In this document: one piece after another, positions 8,377 to 17,608 of the stretch | Layout: the number at the start of each line of letters is the position of its first letter | How positions within the stretch are numbered: the first letter of the stretch is position 1 | Position numbers and translations under genes: made by a program | Assembly: GCF_032818155.1 (NCBI RefSeq) | Contig: NZ_CP102589.1 | Coordinates: 2,404,001-2,468,000, forward strand | Source: Niallia taxi | GTDB taxonomy: Bacteria > Bacillota > Bacilli > Bacillales > Cytobacillaceae | Length of the DNA stretch: 64,000 nucleotides | Direction of reading: 5' to 3' | Notes under the pieces: generated by a model | The model's input: only the letters and a program-made list of their open reading frames with translations | The model's database searches: none | What the model was told of the DNA's origin: nothing

Positions 8377-9039
8377 TTAGTTCGCTTCCTTTTCTTGAAG
8401 ATATTTATCTAATCCAGCCTTTCTCAAAACACAAGACGGACATTGCCCGCAGCCATCCCCGATAACACCTTCATAGCATGTTAATGTTTTTTCTCTCACA
8501 TAATCAAGTCTGCCTAATTCGTCAGCAAGCTTCCACGTTTCCGCTTTATCAAGCCACATTAATGGTGTATGAATAACAAATGAAGTATCCATTGCCAAAT
8601 TAAGCGTCACATTAAGTGATTTTACAAAAGAATCACGGCAATCTGGATATCCACTGAAGTCTGTTTCACAAACGCCTGTAATAATATGCTTTGCACCAAT
8701 TTGGCTTGCCAATATAGAAGCAAAGGATAAGAAAACAAGATTTCTTCCTGGAACAAACGTAGAAGGAAGCTCCCCGTTTTCTCCTTCTTTGACTTCAATA
8801 TCACTTCTAGTTAGAGCATTTGGTGCCAATTGATTTAATAATTCCATATCTAAAAGGTGATGCTTTACACCAAGCTCATCAGCAATATCAATCGCACATT
8901 GAATTTCCGCCTTATGTCTTTGGTTATAATTAAAGGTAACAACCTCTACCTCTTTAAATGTTTCCAACGCCCAGAACAAACATGTCGTGCTGTCTTGACC
9001 GCCACTAAAAACTACAACTGCTTTTTCATCTCTTAACAT
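8377..9039 (-). CDS. queC: 7-cyano-7-deazaguanine synthase
   Basis: ATP-dependent conversion of 7-carboxy-7-deazaguanine to preQ0. The PP-loop motif [12 protein letters not shown] is at the N-terminus and the zinc-binding cysteines are at the C-terminus ([19 protein letters not shown]). The 220-residue length is typical. First gene of queC-queD-queE, transcribed from a promoter near 9249-9276 through a preQ1-I riboswitch. A normal ribosome site (GGGAGTAATTTAGT, then ATG) fixes the start. Confidence 0.96.
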   Translation of the reverse strand: MLRDEKAVVVFSGGQDSTTCLFWALETFKEVEVVTFNYNQRHKAEIQCAIDIADELGVKHHLLDMELLNQLAPNALTRSDIEVKEGENGELPSTFVPGRNLVFLSFASILASQIGAKHIITGVCETDFSGYPDCRDSFVKSLNVTLNLAMDTSFVIHTPLMWLDKAETWKLADELGRLDYVREKTLTCYEGVIGDGCGQCPSCVLRKAGLDKYLQEKEAN

Positions 9040-9122
9040 ACTAAATTACTCCCTTTCTACCAAACCGCAACAATGATATTTATAATCGTTGCACCAAAAT
9101 TAAACGTATCTTAGCCTATTCA

Positions 9123-9199
9123 TAAAAAAAAACAGCACTCCAAGAGAGAAGTGCTGCTTCTTCTTAGTTTTTTTAAAGAGGGGGGCTAGAACCTCTCAA
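9123..9199 (-). promoter_or_regulatory. preQ1-I riboswitch with transcription terminator
   Basis: On the minus strand, GAGAGGTTCTAGC, then CCCCTCTTTAAAAAAACTAAG (9163-9198) matches the preQ1-I aptamer: P1 stem GAGAGG/CCTCT, a C-rich loop, and an A-rich tail forming the pseudoknot. A hairpin (GCAGCACT/AGTGCTG) with a nine-T tract follows at 9123-9157. This is an OFF switch: preQ1 binding favours termination before queC. Placement ahead of queCDE is the classic arrangement. Confidence 0.95.
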
Positions 9200-9248
9200 T
9201 CTTAAATTATCGGCATAAATGCCTAGGACTGTTAAAAACTCAACCATT

Positions 9249-9276
9249 ATTATAACGTAAATACAAGAAAACACAA
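9249..9276 (-). promoter_or_regulatory. Candidate SigA promoter for queCDE
   Basis: Perfect TATAAT -10 (9249-9254) with TTGTGT -35 (9271-9276), 16-base spacer, about 50 bases upstream of the preQ1 aptamer on the minus strand. Confidence 0.55.
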
Positions 9277-9314
9277 ATAATTAAATTAATGGCAGTTTTT
9301 TTAAGCAGCAGGTG

Positions 9315-9698
9315 TTAGACAGTTTTTCTTTGTAATAGAAAATTATCTGCACAAAAGGCTACTAATATCCCAATTGTATACCGAACTAAATCGATCCATA
9401 AAAATCCTTTTCCTAAAATAAGTCCACCTATTATGGTGCTGCGCATATGCACTATCCAATTTGCTTGATACACTTGGCTAAATTCAATGAAGCAGCAAAA
9501 CAAAAGAGCATAAAGGATTGCGGGCAGTTTTTTATCATTAGGTAAAATTAGCTTACATCCAAAGTAAATCATACTCGCCCACACGGCATCACCAAGATGA
9601 ACCTGTAATATTTTTGGATAAATGCTTGTATATCTCGATGACAAACCAATAAGTATACAAACAATAACTGCTGCTATATAAATTGCTGCTCTTTTCAT
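9315..9698 (-). CDS. DUF2809 family membrane protein
   Basis: A polytopic membrane protein of 127 residues from the preferred start (MKRAAIYIAAVIVCILIG). The family signature is visible as SRYTSIYPKILQVHLGDAVWASMIYFGC and IEFSQVYQANWI, the layout of DUF2809, whose function is unknown. A longer form starting 15 codons earlier is open but begins with a charged stretch atypical of the family. It lies 69 bases after the FbpA-like gene on the same strand, with no obvious terminator between, so it may also be under the upstream SAM riboswitch. Confidence 0.8.
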   Translation of the reverse strand: MKRAAIYIAAVIVCILIGLSSRYTSIYPKILQVHLGDAVWASMIYFGCKLILPNDKKLPAILYALLFCCFIEFSQVYQANWIVHMRSTIIGGLILGKGFLWIDLVRYTIGILVAFCADNFLLQRKTV

Positions 9699-9767
9699 TC
9701 CCGCACCAGCCTTTTTGTTGTCGCTATCTATTTTACACAACAAAGCATGAATAACACAAAAATATTG

Positions 9768-9944
9768 CTATCCTTGACTTAAGCCACTCTGATTGCAGGC
9801 TGCTTGTGCATACACTTCCTCTAGCTCTGTTATCGTAAGTTCAAACAAATGAAGTGCTTCTTTCTTATATATACCAAGTGCTATTAGTTTTTCAATCAAT
9901 TCATCCTTTTCATCCTGAAAAGATGATGTTTGTTCAAAGTCCAT
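9768..9944 (-). CDS. FbpA-family small protein
   Basis: A 58-residue protein. The segment ELIEKLIALGIYK, followed by HLFELTITELEEVYAQ, matches the core of the FbpA family (Fur-regulated small proteins linked to iron sparing in B. subtilis). Unlike classical FbpA, which is basic, this one is strongly acidic (about 12 Asp/Glu against 4 Lys). The start at MDFEQ is fixed by GGAGG 7 bases ahead. No Fur box is visible; instead a complete S-box riboswitch lies directly upstream. Its role is probably regulatory, but only the family resemblance supports that. Confidence 0.7.
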   Translation of the reverse strand: MDFEQTSSFQDEKDELIEKLIALGIYKKEALHLFELTITELEEVYAQAACNQSGLSQG

Positions 9945-9991
9945 TATTTTGCCTCCTGTAAAACTCATCCTAGTCTTGTATAGGGAGGAAA

Positions 9992-10178
9992 TAAAAAAAT
10001 CCTCTTCTTAACAGAAGAGGATTTTTTATTACATATAATGCATTGTCGTATGCATTTCTTCCTCTTATCTGTAAGACCGAATAATTCGCGTCCTTGGAAT
10101 TGGCACAGTTTTCATCAAAAATGATGAACCCGCTGCCGAGGTTTCAATGGGCCAGTTCCCTCCACCTCTCTGGATAAG
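9992..10178 (-). promoter_or_regulatory. SAM-I (S-box) riboswitch with terminator
   Basis: The minus strand has all the S-box hallmarks. The aptamer spans 10178-10064: P1 CTTATC/GATAAG, AGAGGTGGAGGGAACTGGCC, TGAAACCTCGGCA, and GTGCCAATTCC. A terminator hairpin (AATCCTCTTC/GAAGAGGATT plus T7) follows at 10028-9992. AAGAGGA at the 3' side of P1 is complementary to TCCTCTT of the terminator, giving a textbook antiterminator. High S-adenosylmethionine should therefore stop transcription. The next gene is FbpA-like, not a methionine gene. Confidence 0.95.
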
Positions 10179-10203
10179 TTTTTGAAATATAATATTTGGA
10201 TTT

Positions 10204-10232
10204 ATTTAAACATATAGATTGATAAATGTCAA
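10204..10232 (-). promoter_or_regulatory. SigA-type promoter of the S-box transcript
   Basis: Perfect TTGACA (10227-10232), 17-base spacer, and TTAAAT (10204-10209), about 25 bases before the S-box P1 stem on the minus strand. It lies just after the end of the EAL gene, so the riboswitch has its own promoter. Confidence 0.65.
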
Positions 10233-10235
10233 TAC

Positions 10236-11336
10236 TTAAGACTTTTGCAGTAGTGAACTCTGCAATTCCAAGTCAGTCATTGGAACAGCTAAAGGCTTTG
10301 CAAACATATATCCTTGAAATAAGTCATATCCCATTTCCTTTAGGAAGTGATAATCATCGATATGCTCGACACCCTCTGCTAGGGCAAGTGCACCAATTGC
10401 ATGACTTCTTTGTAATACAGCTAGAGCTACCTCTTGCTTCAGTTTGTCCTTGCTGACACCATTTACATAATCTATCGCAAGCTTTACTACATCTGGGTCG
10501 AGCAGCTCCAACTTATCAACGTGATTGTACCCAGTGCCAACATCATCAAGCGCATATTTAAAGCCATGCTTTCGATAGTACGAAAGAATTGACTTCAAAT
10601 GATCAATATTTTGCACCTCGTCTGTTTCTACTACTTCAAACACTACTTGTGAAGGCTCTACTTCTAACTCCTTGATTAAAGCAAAGGTACTTGCAAGACA
10701 ATGTTCCGGTACATAGATAGCAGTAGGTATAAAATTAATGAAAATTAACTTATCTTTAACAATGCCAGCATTTCTGACAGATTGGAGACGACAAGCGCGA
10801 TCTAATGAAAAAACTCTATTTCTAACCCTGGCTGCCTCAAACAGTTTATATGGCGGTATGATAGATTCGTCTTTATTCAAGCCTCTTGAAAGGAATTCAT
10901 GTCCATAAATTGTTGGGATATTTTCTTCCATACGAATAATTGGTTGATAATGAGTTATAATTCTGTTTTCTGAAATTAACTCATCTATCCATGCAGTTTC
11001 CCTTTCTTTTGCAAACTGATGAATCGGCTTTTTGTTGTTTTTATTTTTTGCTGGATTAAAAACCTCTGCTTCGACTGCTTCAATTCCATATTCACCTAAA
11101 TGAACTGCTGCATAATCGACAAACGAAAAAAAAACAGGCTCTAACAGCCAAACGGTTGTATTGTTTATCAATTTATATTCATCTGCAGAGCTTTCCTTGA
11201 GATAGTCTAAAAGCAGTGTCATGGAATGTGCATCTTGAAAAAAAACACTATAGCCCTTTGCTCTCGGAACACATACATCGCAAACCAAATTTGTTTCCCC
11301 CACTTCGTTCTTTACGTCTAGATGTTTATCGTTCAT
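10236..11336 (-). CDS. EAL-domain cyclic-di-GMP phosphodiesterase
   Basis: Hydrolyses c-di-GMP if active. The EAL domain fills the C-terminal two-thirds. The signature is EFLSRG rather than EALLR, but the metal and catalytic positions look intact: FINFIP, VFEVVETDE, YALDDVGTGYN, PDVVKLAIDYV and LAEGVE. The N-terminal part of about 110 residues is unfamiliar, opening with a CDVC pair and GYSVFFQDAHSMT. It may be a sensory domain. The preferred start is MNDKHL (AGGGA just ahead); an upstream TTG is open. Single gene. Confidence 0.85.
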   Translation of the reverse strand: MNDKHLDVKNEVGETNLVCDVCVPRAKGYSVFFQDAHSMTLLLDYLKESSADEYKLINNTTVWLLEPVFFSFVDYAAVHLGEYGIEAVEAEVFNPAKNKNNKKPIHQFAKERETAWIDELISENRIITHYQPIIRMEENIPTIYGHEFLSRGLNKDESIIPPYKLFEAARVRNRVFSLDRACRLQSVRNAGIVKDKLIFINFIPTAIYVPEHCLASTFALIKELEVEPSQVVFEVVETDEVQNIDHLKSILSYYRKHGFKYALDDVGTGYNHVDKLELLDPDVVKLAIDYVNGVSKDKLKQEVALAVLQRSHAIGALALAEGVEHIDDYHFLKEMGYDLFQGYMFAKPLAVPMTDLELQSSLLQKS

Positions 11337-11506
11337 TTTCCCTAGATTTTTAACAAGCAAACATAGTTTTAGTACTATTTTACTATAATTTATTTTAACA
11401 ATGTAGGCAAGATTTGCGACTTTTTCCTATTATTTTTTGGATTAACTGTTTTTTATTTCCTCTGCTGGGGAACATAATGTTAAACAATAAGAGGAGATGA
11501 AATTGT

Positions 11507-13006
11507 ATGAAGGAACATCAGTCATTATGGAGAGAGTCAGTAAAGCTACCATCCTTTTCAACGCTTTCTAAGGATGAAGTAACAGAGGTTTGTATTGTTG
11601 GTGGAGGAATTACTGGAATGACAGCAGCTTATTTGCTCGGCAGACAGGGTCATCAAGTTATATTGCTTGAAGCAGATACATTAATGAGTGGTACAACAGG
11701 CTACACAACAGCAAAAATTACCGCACAACATGGACTAATTTATGATGAGCTGATAGAAAATATGGGATTAGAAAAAGCCAAACTATATTATGAAGCAAAT
11801 AAGAATGCGATGGAGTTTATAAAATTGTTGGCAGAGCAGCTAGATATAGACTGCGGACTGGAAAAGCATGATGCGGTTTTATATGCTGTTGCGGATGAAT
11901 ACGCAGAAAAAGTAAAGAAGGAGCATGTTGCATATCAAAAAATCGGCATTGATTGTGAGCTAGTAACCTCTATTCCATTGCCAATCCCAATTAAAGCAGC
12001 ATTAATAATGAAAGATCAATATCAATTTCATCCATTACAGTTTTTCAAAAAGTTAATAGAGAAAATGGAAAATGTACAAATATTTGAAAATACAACAGCT
12101 ACAGATGTTGAGGAAAATCAATCCGAAAAAGTGGCAGTAATTACAAGAGATGGCTTTAAGGTCCATGCAGACAAGGTTATCAGTGCATCCCATTTTCCAT
12201 TTTACGATGCAAATGGTTTCTACTTTGCTCGGATGTATCCGGAAAGGTCGTATATAGTCGCAGTAGAAGAAACGAATGACTATCCTGGCGGAATGTACTA
12301 TAGCGCTGATACTCCTACTAGATCCCTGCGTCCTGTTACACATAATGGCAAGAACCTCATCTTAATAAGTGGTGACAGTCATAAAACAGGACAAGATGAA
12401 GATACAGCAAGGCATTATGAAGCACTTAAGGAGTTTGGAAAAAATGCTTTGAAAACAGACAAGGTTTTATACGAATGGTCGGCACAGGACTTAATCACAC
12501 TAGACAAAGTTCCGTATGTTGGCTGTATTAAAAAAGGTCATGATTCTGTATTCGTGGCAACAGGGTATCGAAAATGGGGTATGACTAACGGAGCAGCAGC
12601 AGCTCTTTTGCTTGCTGATTTGGTGTTAAACAAGCAAAATCCATATGAAGAATTGTATACACCTTCTCGCTTTTATTCAGATCCGAGCTTACGCAAATTT
12701 ATTAGTATTAACTTAGATGTAGCGAAGCATTTGATTGGCGGAAAGCTTAAGTCAGCTGATCAAGAAAAGGAATTATCCCTTGATGAAGCTTCCATACTCC
12801 GCATAAACGGCAAAAAAGTCGGCTGTTACAAGGACAAGGAAGGAACTGTGCATATGGTGGATACAACATGTACCCATCTTGGATGTGAGGTAGCTTGGAA
12901 TAATGGGGAAAAAACCTGGGATTGCCCGTGCCACGGCTCCCGCTTCTCTTTTGATGGAGATGTTTTAGAAGGACCGGCTGACGAGCCTTTAAAGAAATAC
13001 CAATAA
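11507..13006 (+). CDS. FAD-dependent oxidoreductase with C-terminal Rieske [2Fe-2S] domain (YhfW-like)
   Basis: A 499-residue protein. The dinucleotide-binding motif VCIVGGGITGMTAAYLLGRQ at the N-terminus starts a DAO-type FAD domain, and residues after about 400 form a Rieske domain with CTHLGC and CPCHGSRF supplying the two Cys-His pairs. This two-domain layout equals B. subtilis YhfW. The natural substrate is unknown. Good ribosome site (AAGAGGAGATGAAATTGT, then ATG). It ends in a long hairpin shared with the convergent hydrolase gene. Confidence 0.92.
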   Translation: MKEHQSLWRESVKLPSFSTLSKDEVTEVCIVGGGITGMTAAYLLGRQGHQVILLEADTLMSGTTGYTTAKITAQHGLIYDELIENMGLEKAKLYYEANKNAMEFIKLLAEQLDIDCGLEKHDAVLYAVADEYAEKVKKEHVAYQKIGIDCELVTSIPLPIPIKAALIMKDQYQFHPLQFFKKLIEKMENVQIFENTTATDVEENQSEKVAVITRDGFKVHADKVISASHFPFYDANGFYFARMYPERSYIVAVEETNDYPGGMYYSADTPTRSLRPVTHNGKNLILISGDSHKTGQDEDTARHYEALKEFGKNALKTDKVLYEWSAQDLITLDKVPYVGCIKKGHDSVFVATGYRKWGMTNGAAAALLLADLVLNKQNPYEELYTPSRFYSDPSLRKFISINLDVAKHLIGGKLKSADQEKELSLDEASILRINGKKVGCYKDKEGTVHMVDTTCTHLGCEVAWNNGEKTWDCPCHGSRFSFDGDVLEGPADEPLKKYQ

Positions 13007-13058
13007 CCGAAAAGGGACAGGAATTTCTTTTGTGAAATTCCCTGTCCCTTTTCGGTTA
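13004..13058. terminator. Bidirectional terminator made of a long inverted repeat
   Basis: A 24/25-base inverted repeat with a 6-base loop and a single bulged C. Each arm begins with a stop codon: TAA of the Rieske oxidoreductase on the plus strand and of the MBL hydrolase on the minus strand. The arm contains the GGGACAGG/CCTGTCCC motif. Confidence 0.85.
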
Positions 13059-13772
13059 TTTTGCTATGATTGCTTTTAATTGTTTCTTGATAGTACCTGC
13101 AGCAATACCACCATGGTAGCAAATTACTGTATCAATATTATAGTGAAGAAATTTAGCTGCGGATTCTAACGCTTCTTCCATATTTAATGTATGCTGGGGA
13201 ACAGGTCCGGCTAGTTTCCCGTCTATGCAAGTGAGAGCATCCCCAGCAATAAGTGTTTTCTTGTCTTTTATATAAAGACTGACATGGCCAGGTGTGTGAC
13301 CTGGTGTAGTAATGACCTCAATGCCAGGATAACCTTCAAGCTCCGCTTTATCTGTGAGGAGAAGCGTTACATCCGCACTTGGTGGATTCTCATAGAATGG
13401 TTTTAAACTATCAGGTATAGATGCCCATTTTTCTGCGGTTAAATTCTCTCCGCTCAATTTAAGAAGAAGCTTTGTTCCTTCTATATAAGGTTTATCCAGT
13501 TCATGTGCAAATACAGCTAACCTTTTGTTTGATGCTTCCATTAATTCTGGCAGACTACCGATATGGTCCAAATCCTGATGTGTTAATATAATGGCGGAAA
13601 GTTTCTCAAAAGGTACATCATTTTCTGCAAATGCTTTCTGCAGTGCAGCAAGCGTGCCGGGCATGCCTGTATCCACTAGAAGAGCATTCGTTTTATTCCA
13701 TAATAATGTAGGGAAAATCGTGAACGAACCAAGATCTATCTTTAATGCGCTAAAATTCCATTGAGACTCCAT
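13056..13772 (-). CDS. MBL-fold metallohydrolase
   Basis: A 238-residue hydrolase of the metallo-beta-lactamase fold (glyoxalase II-like group). The zinc motif LTHQDLDHIGS is followed by TTPGHTPGHVSLY and AGDAL, with a late histidine in ICYHGG. Substrate unknown. The start at MESQWNF is supported by GGAGGAGAATAAG directly ahead; the open frame continues 22 codons further without a ribosome site. The similar protein at 46298-47071 is a paralog. Confidence 0.88.
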   Translation of the reverse strand: MESQWNFSALKIDLGSFTIFPTLLWNKTNALLVDTGMPGTLAALQKAFAENDVPFEKLSAIILTHQDLDHIGSLPELMEASNKRLAVFAHELDKPYIEGTKLLLKLSGENLTAEKWASIPDSLKPFYENPPSADVTLLLTDKAELEGYPGIEVITTPGHTPGHVSLYIKDKKTLIAGDALTCIDGKLAGPVPQHTLNMEEALESAAKFLHYNIDTVICYHGGIAAGTIKKQLKAIIAK

Positions 13773-13867
13773 CTTATTCTCCTCCTTTTTCGGATATTTC
13801 ACCATTTCTATTATCCTTACAAATCCAGATATTGTCAAAAATAAATCAAGCTCTGAACAAATGACAA

Positions 13868-13887
13868 AACAGCCTGCTAAGGCTGTT
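13868..13887 (-). terminator. Terminator after htpG
   Basis: Stem AACAGCC/GGCTGTT with a short loop, then TTTTGT on the minus strand, 11 bases past the htpG stop. Confidence 0.65.
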
Positions 13888-13897
13888 TCTGTCGTTT

Positions 13898-15775
13898 CTA
13901 TTCCATAATTTTGCAGATATTATTCGTAAATTCTACTGGATCCTCAATTGGAAGTCCTTCAATAAGCAGCGCTTGATTGTATAATAGATTTGTATACAGT
14001 GTAAGCTTATCGTTATCCTGTGCAAATGCTGTTTTTAATGATTGAAATACTTCATGGCTTGTATTAATTTCGAGCACTTTATCGGCTGTCACACCCTGGC
14101 TGTCAGGCATCGCATTAAGGATTTTTTCCATTTCAATCGTTAATTCGCCTTCTGTCGAAAGACAAACTGGATGAGATTTTAATCTTGTTGAGATCTTCAC
14201 ATCCTTCACCTTCCCGTTAAGGGCCTCTTTCATAAACTGCAGTAATGGTTTAACTTCTTCCTCTGTTTCTGTCGTTTCCTTATCATTCACATTAATACCA
14301 AGATCGCTTGAAGATACAGATTTAAATTCTTTGTCTTTATAGACATGAAGCATCTTAATGGCGAACTCATCGATATCATCAGTGAAATAAAGAATTTCAT
14401 AGCCTTCGTCAGCGACAAGCTCTGTTTGGGGAAGTTTATTGATTCTTTCAATAGACTCACCTGTTGCATAGTATATATACTTTTGCTCGTCTGCCATTTT
14501 TGAGATATATTCATCTAAAGAAACGAGCTTTTTCTCTTTTGAGGAATAAAACAGCAGTAAATCCTCTAGCATTTCTTTATTTGCTCCAAAATCATTATAG
14601 ACTCCGAATTTCAATTGTCTGCCAAAAGATTGATAGAATGCTTCATATTTTTCCCGCTCATCCTTTAACAGTGTTTTCAATTGGCCTTTAATTTTTTTGG
14701 TGATATTTTTTTCGATTTTTTTCAGCTGTCTGTCATGCTGAAGCATCTCTCGGGAAATATTTAAGGAAAGATCCTCTGAATCAACAAGCCCTTTTACAAA
14801 GCTGAAATAATCAGGCAGAAGATCTGCGCATTTTTCCATAATCAGAACACCGTTAGAATACAGCTCTACGCCTTTTTCATATTCCTTCGAATAATAATCA
14901 AATGGTGCCTTTTCCGGTACATACAAAATGGCATTATAGCGGATTGCTCCATCCACGCTCACATGAATATGTGTTAACGGCTTATCAAATCCATAACGTT
15001 TATCCTCGTAAAAGCGCTCATAATCTTCATCCGTAAGTTCACTTTTGTTTTTTCTCCAAATTGGCACCATACTGTTAATTGTTTGTTCCTCCACAAACTC
15101 AGCAAATTCTCCATTCTCATCTTGCTCTGGAGCAGAAACAGACACATCCATTTTAATTGGGTAACGGATAAAATCTGAGTATTTTTTGATAATTTGTTTT
15201 AAACGATGCTCGTCTAAAAACTCATCATATTGGTCTTCCTCACTGTTTTCCTTTAATGTTAGCACTATTTCCGTTCCGACTTGTTCCTTTGCAGCTTCTT
15301 CGATTGTGTACCCGTCAGCACCCTTTGATTGCCATTTGTAGGCAATGCTGCTGTCCAACGATTTTGAAGTAACAGTTACAACATCTGCGACCATAAAGGC
15401 AGCATAGAAACCTACACCAAATTGGCCGATAATATCATGCCCGTCCTTTAGCACTGTTTCATTCTTAAAGGCAAAAGAACCGCTTTTTGCAATTGTCCCT
15501 AAGTTATTCTCCAACTCTTCTTTTGTCATTCCGATGCCACTGTCTGTTATGGTCAACGTCCGCTTCTGTTTATCTGCTTTAATCTTTATATAGTAATCTT
15601 CTTTATGGAAGGTTATTGCATCATCTGATAATGCCCTGTAATAGATTTTATCAATGGCATCACTTGCATTAGAAATCAGTTCTCTTAAAAAAACCTCTCT
15701 TTGGGAGTAAATAGAGTTAATCATCATTTCGAGAAGCCTTTTGGATTCGGCTTTGAATTCCTTTGTTTCCATCAT
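13898..15775 (-). CDS. htpG: Hsp90 chaperone HtpG
   Basis: An ATP-driven cytosolic chaperone of 625 residues, normal length. Signatures include [38 protein letters not shown] and [18 protein letters not shown]. The start is at MMETKEF, with AAAGGAG 10 bases ahead; the frame runs 23 codons further upstream across the CIRCE site and is not coding there. It is a single gene with its own promoter and, unusually, a HrcA operator. Confidence 0.97.
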   Translation of the reverse strand: MMETKEFKAESKRLLEMMINSIYSQREVFLRELISNASDAIDKIYYRALSDDAITFHKEDYYIKIKADKQKRTLTITDSGIGMTKEELENNLGTIAKSGSFAFKNETVLKDGHDIIGQFGVGFYAAFMVADVVTVTSKSLDSSIAYKWQSKGADGYTIEEAAKEQVGTEIVLTLKENSEEDQYDEFLDEHRLKQIIKKYSDFIRYPIKMDVSVSAPEQDENGEFAEFVEEQTINSMVPIWRKNKSELTDEDYERFYEDKRYGFDKPLTHIHVSVDGAIRYNAILYVPEKAPFDYYSKEYEKGVELYSNGVLIMEKCADLLPDYFSFVKGLVDSEDLSLNISREMLQHDRQLKKIEKNITKKIKGQLKTLLKDEREKYEAFYQSFGRQLKFGVYNDFGANKEMLEDLLLFYSSKEKKLVSLDEYISKMADEQKYIYYATGESIERINKLPQTELVADEGYEILYFTDDIDEFAIKMLHVYKDKEFKSVSSSDLGINVNDKETTETEEEVKPLLQFMKEALNGKVKDVKISTRLKSHPVCLSTEGELTIEMEKILNAMPDSQGVTADKVLEINTSHEVFQSLKTAFAQDNDKLTLYTNLLYNQALLIEGLPIEDPVEFTNNICKIME

Positions 15776-15824
15776 TAGCAAATAGCTCCTTTCAAAAGTA
15801 AGAATAAACGAATATGTAACGCCG

Positions 15825-15851
15825 TTAGCACTCATAGATTTCAAGTGCTAA
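15825..15851 (-). promoter_or_regulatory. CIRCE element (HrcA operator) of htpG
   Basis: TTAGCACTC, 9 bases, AAGTGCTAA: one mismatch from the consensus TTAGCACTC-N9-GAGTGCTAA. It lies between the htpG promoter and its ribosome site, so heat-relieved repression by HrcA is expected. Confidence 0.93.
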
Positions 15852-15858
15852 CGCTTAT

Positions 15859-15887
15859 TTAATACCATATATTTGGAATTTTGTCAA
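15859..15887 (-). promoter_or_regulatory. SigA promoter of htpG
   Basis: Perfect TTGACA (15882-15887), 17-base spacer and TATTAA (15859-15864) on the minus strand. The CIRCE site begins 7 bases downstream of the -10, where a start-site operator should be. Confidence 0.75.
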
Positions 15888-15906
15888 CATATCTGCAAAA
15901 AGAAAC

Positions 15907-15933
15907 AGCCTGCTGTTATAAACACAGCAGGCT
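15907..15933 (-). terminator. Terminator after katA
   Basis: Stem AGCCTGCTGT/ACAGCAGGCT with a 7-base loop; on the minus strand a T-rich tail (GTTTCTTTTT) follows. Confidence 0.8.
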
Positions 15934-15942
15934 AAATCATTA

Positions 15943-17505
15943 TTAATATGGATCAGAGGGATGGGACACATCCTCTGCTGTTTGCACAGCCTCTTCCATT
16001 TTATCGACTCTAGTTTCTGTAATCTTCTTAATTCCTTCGGCAATTCTTTTACCGTAATCTTCATCGCATTGTGTCAGCATATCGACCATTTTTGCTTGTA
16101 TTTCCTCTCGACAAGCAGCAAGTGCGGATGATAGGTTACTGATGAGTTCATCTCGTTCAAAATCAGAAAAACGTCTGTATGTTTCTCCGGCCTGTCCGAA
16201 ATTATTCTCACGAGAGATTTTTTCCCGTTTCACTTCGCCCTCCACATGCGGCTCATGCTCTTTTCCGGGATTTTCCGCTTCCTTTAAGCCGCCGATAACA
16301 GATGGCTCATAATTGATGTGCGGATTTTGGTGTTTGCCGAACTCAGTACGGAAATCCATTTGGCCGCCTTCCTGATTTGTTGCCACATGCTTTTTCGGCT
16401 TATTGATTGGCAATTGCAGGTAGTTTGTTCCGACTCTGTGTCGCTGTGTATCAGAGTATGAGAATGTTCTTCCTTGAAGAAGCTTGTCATCAGAAAAGTC
16501 CATTCCATCCACGATTACACCTGTACCAAATGCAACTTGCTCTACTTCTGTAAAGTAGTTTTCCGGATTCTTATTCAAAACCATCTTTCCGACTGGAAGC
16601 CAAGGGAAATCGTCTTTATACCAAAGCTTTGTCGGATCAAGTGGATCAAAATCCAATTCTGGATGCTCTCCATCCTCCATGATTTGAACATAAAGCTCCC
16701 ATTCCGGATAATCGCCTTTTTCAATGGCTTCATATAAATCCTGTGTTGCATGGCTATAGTTCTTTCCTTGAATCTCATCTGCTTCTTTTTGTGTTAAGTT
16801 CTTGATGCCTTGTTTTGGCTCCCAATGGTATTTAACAAGAACACCTTTACCTTCCTCGTTCACCCATTTATAGGCATGAACACCAGATCCTTGCATCTGC
16901 CGGTAATTCGCAGGTATGCCCCATGGTGAAAACAAGAATGTGATCATATGCATGGATTCAGGAGTCAATGCAAGGAAGTCAAACATTCTTTCCGGGTCTG
17001 ACAGGTTTGTAACAGGGTCTGGCTTAAAGGAATGAACCATATCTGGAAATTTCAGCGGATCACGGATAAAGAAAATCTTTATGTTGTTCCCCACTAAATC
17101 CCAGTTGCCATCCTCTGTATAAAACTTGATCGCAAATCCTCGTGGATCTCTTAATGATTCTGGTGAATGAACACCATGGACAACTGTTGAAAAACGCACG
17201 AAAAGCGGTGTTTGTTTGCCTTTTTCTTGAAAAATCTTTGCTCTTGTATATTTGGAAATAGGTTCATCACCAACAGTACCATATGACTCAAAATACCCAT
17301 GTGCTCCAGCACCTCTTGCGTGAACAACCCTTTCCGGGATTTTTTCACGATCAAAGTGTGTGATTTTTTCTAAGAAATCGTAATTTTCCAGTGTTGTCGG
17401 GCCTCTGTTCCCAACCGTTCTTACATTTTGATTATCTGTTACAGGATGACCTTGGCGATTTGTTAACATGTCTTCGCCGGTAGGCTCATTCATTTTTTCT
17501 TCCAT
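15943..17505 (-). CDS. katA: Heme catalase
   Basis: Dismutates hydrogen peroxide. A clade-3-like vegetative catalase of 520 residues: the distal histidine lies in [14 protein letters not shown], the conserved asparagine in [13 protein letters not shown], and the proximal heme-ligand tyrosine in [15 protein letters not shown]. The start MEEKMNEP has AAAGGAG 9 bases ahead; the frame extends 20 codons upstream without support. PerR control is usual for such genes, but I could not find a clean PerR box. Single gene with its own terminator. Confidence 0.96.
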   Translation of the reverse strand: MEEKMNEPTGEDMLTNRQGHPVTDNQNVRTVGNRGPTTLENYDFLEKITHFDREKIPERVVHARGAGAHGYFESYGTVGDEPISKYTRAKIFQEKGKQTPLFVRFSTVVHGVHSPESLRDPRGFAIKFYTEDGNWDLVGNNIKIFFIRDPLKFPDMVHSFKPDPVTNLSDPERMFDFLALTPESMHMITFLFSPWGIPANYRQMQGSGVHAYKWVNEEGKGVLVKYHWEPKQGIKNLTQKEADEIQGKNYSHATQDLYEAIEKGDYPEWELYVQIMEDGEHPELDFDPLDPTKLWYKDDFPWLPVGKMVLNKNPENYFTEVEQVAFGTGVIVDGMDFSDDKLLQGRTFSYSDTQRHRVGTNYLQLPINKPKKHVATNQEGGQMDFRTEFGKHQNPHINYEPSVIGGLKEAENPGKEHEPHVEGEVKREKISRENNFGQAGETYRRFSDFERDELISNLSSALAACREEIQAKMVDMLTQCDEDYGKRIAEGIKKITETRVDKMEEAVQTAEDVSHPSDPY

Positions 17506-17608
17506 ACATTCCAACTCCTTTATATGTATAACAGTATCGTTACCAAAATTAGGAGTGATATGCATATTTTAGTTGGATTTTACAATATTTTCATAGCTGA
17601 TTTTTTAT

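Noticed and set aside
9768..9968. Fur box for the FbpA-like gene
   Set aside because: I found no GATAATGATAATCATTATC-like sequence; the leader is occupied by the S-box RNA.
17506..17560. PerR box before katA
   Set aside because: A TTATACATATAA-like palindrome is present, but it lacks the 15-base PerR spacing and pattern, so I did not annotate it.
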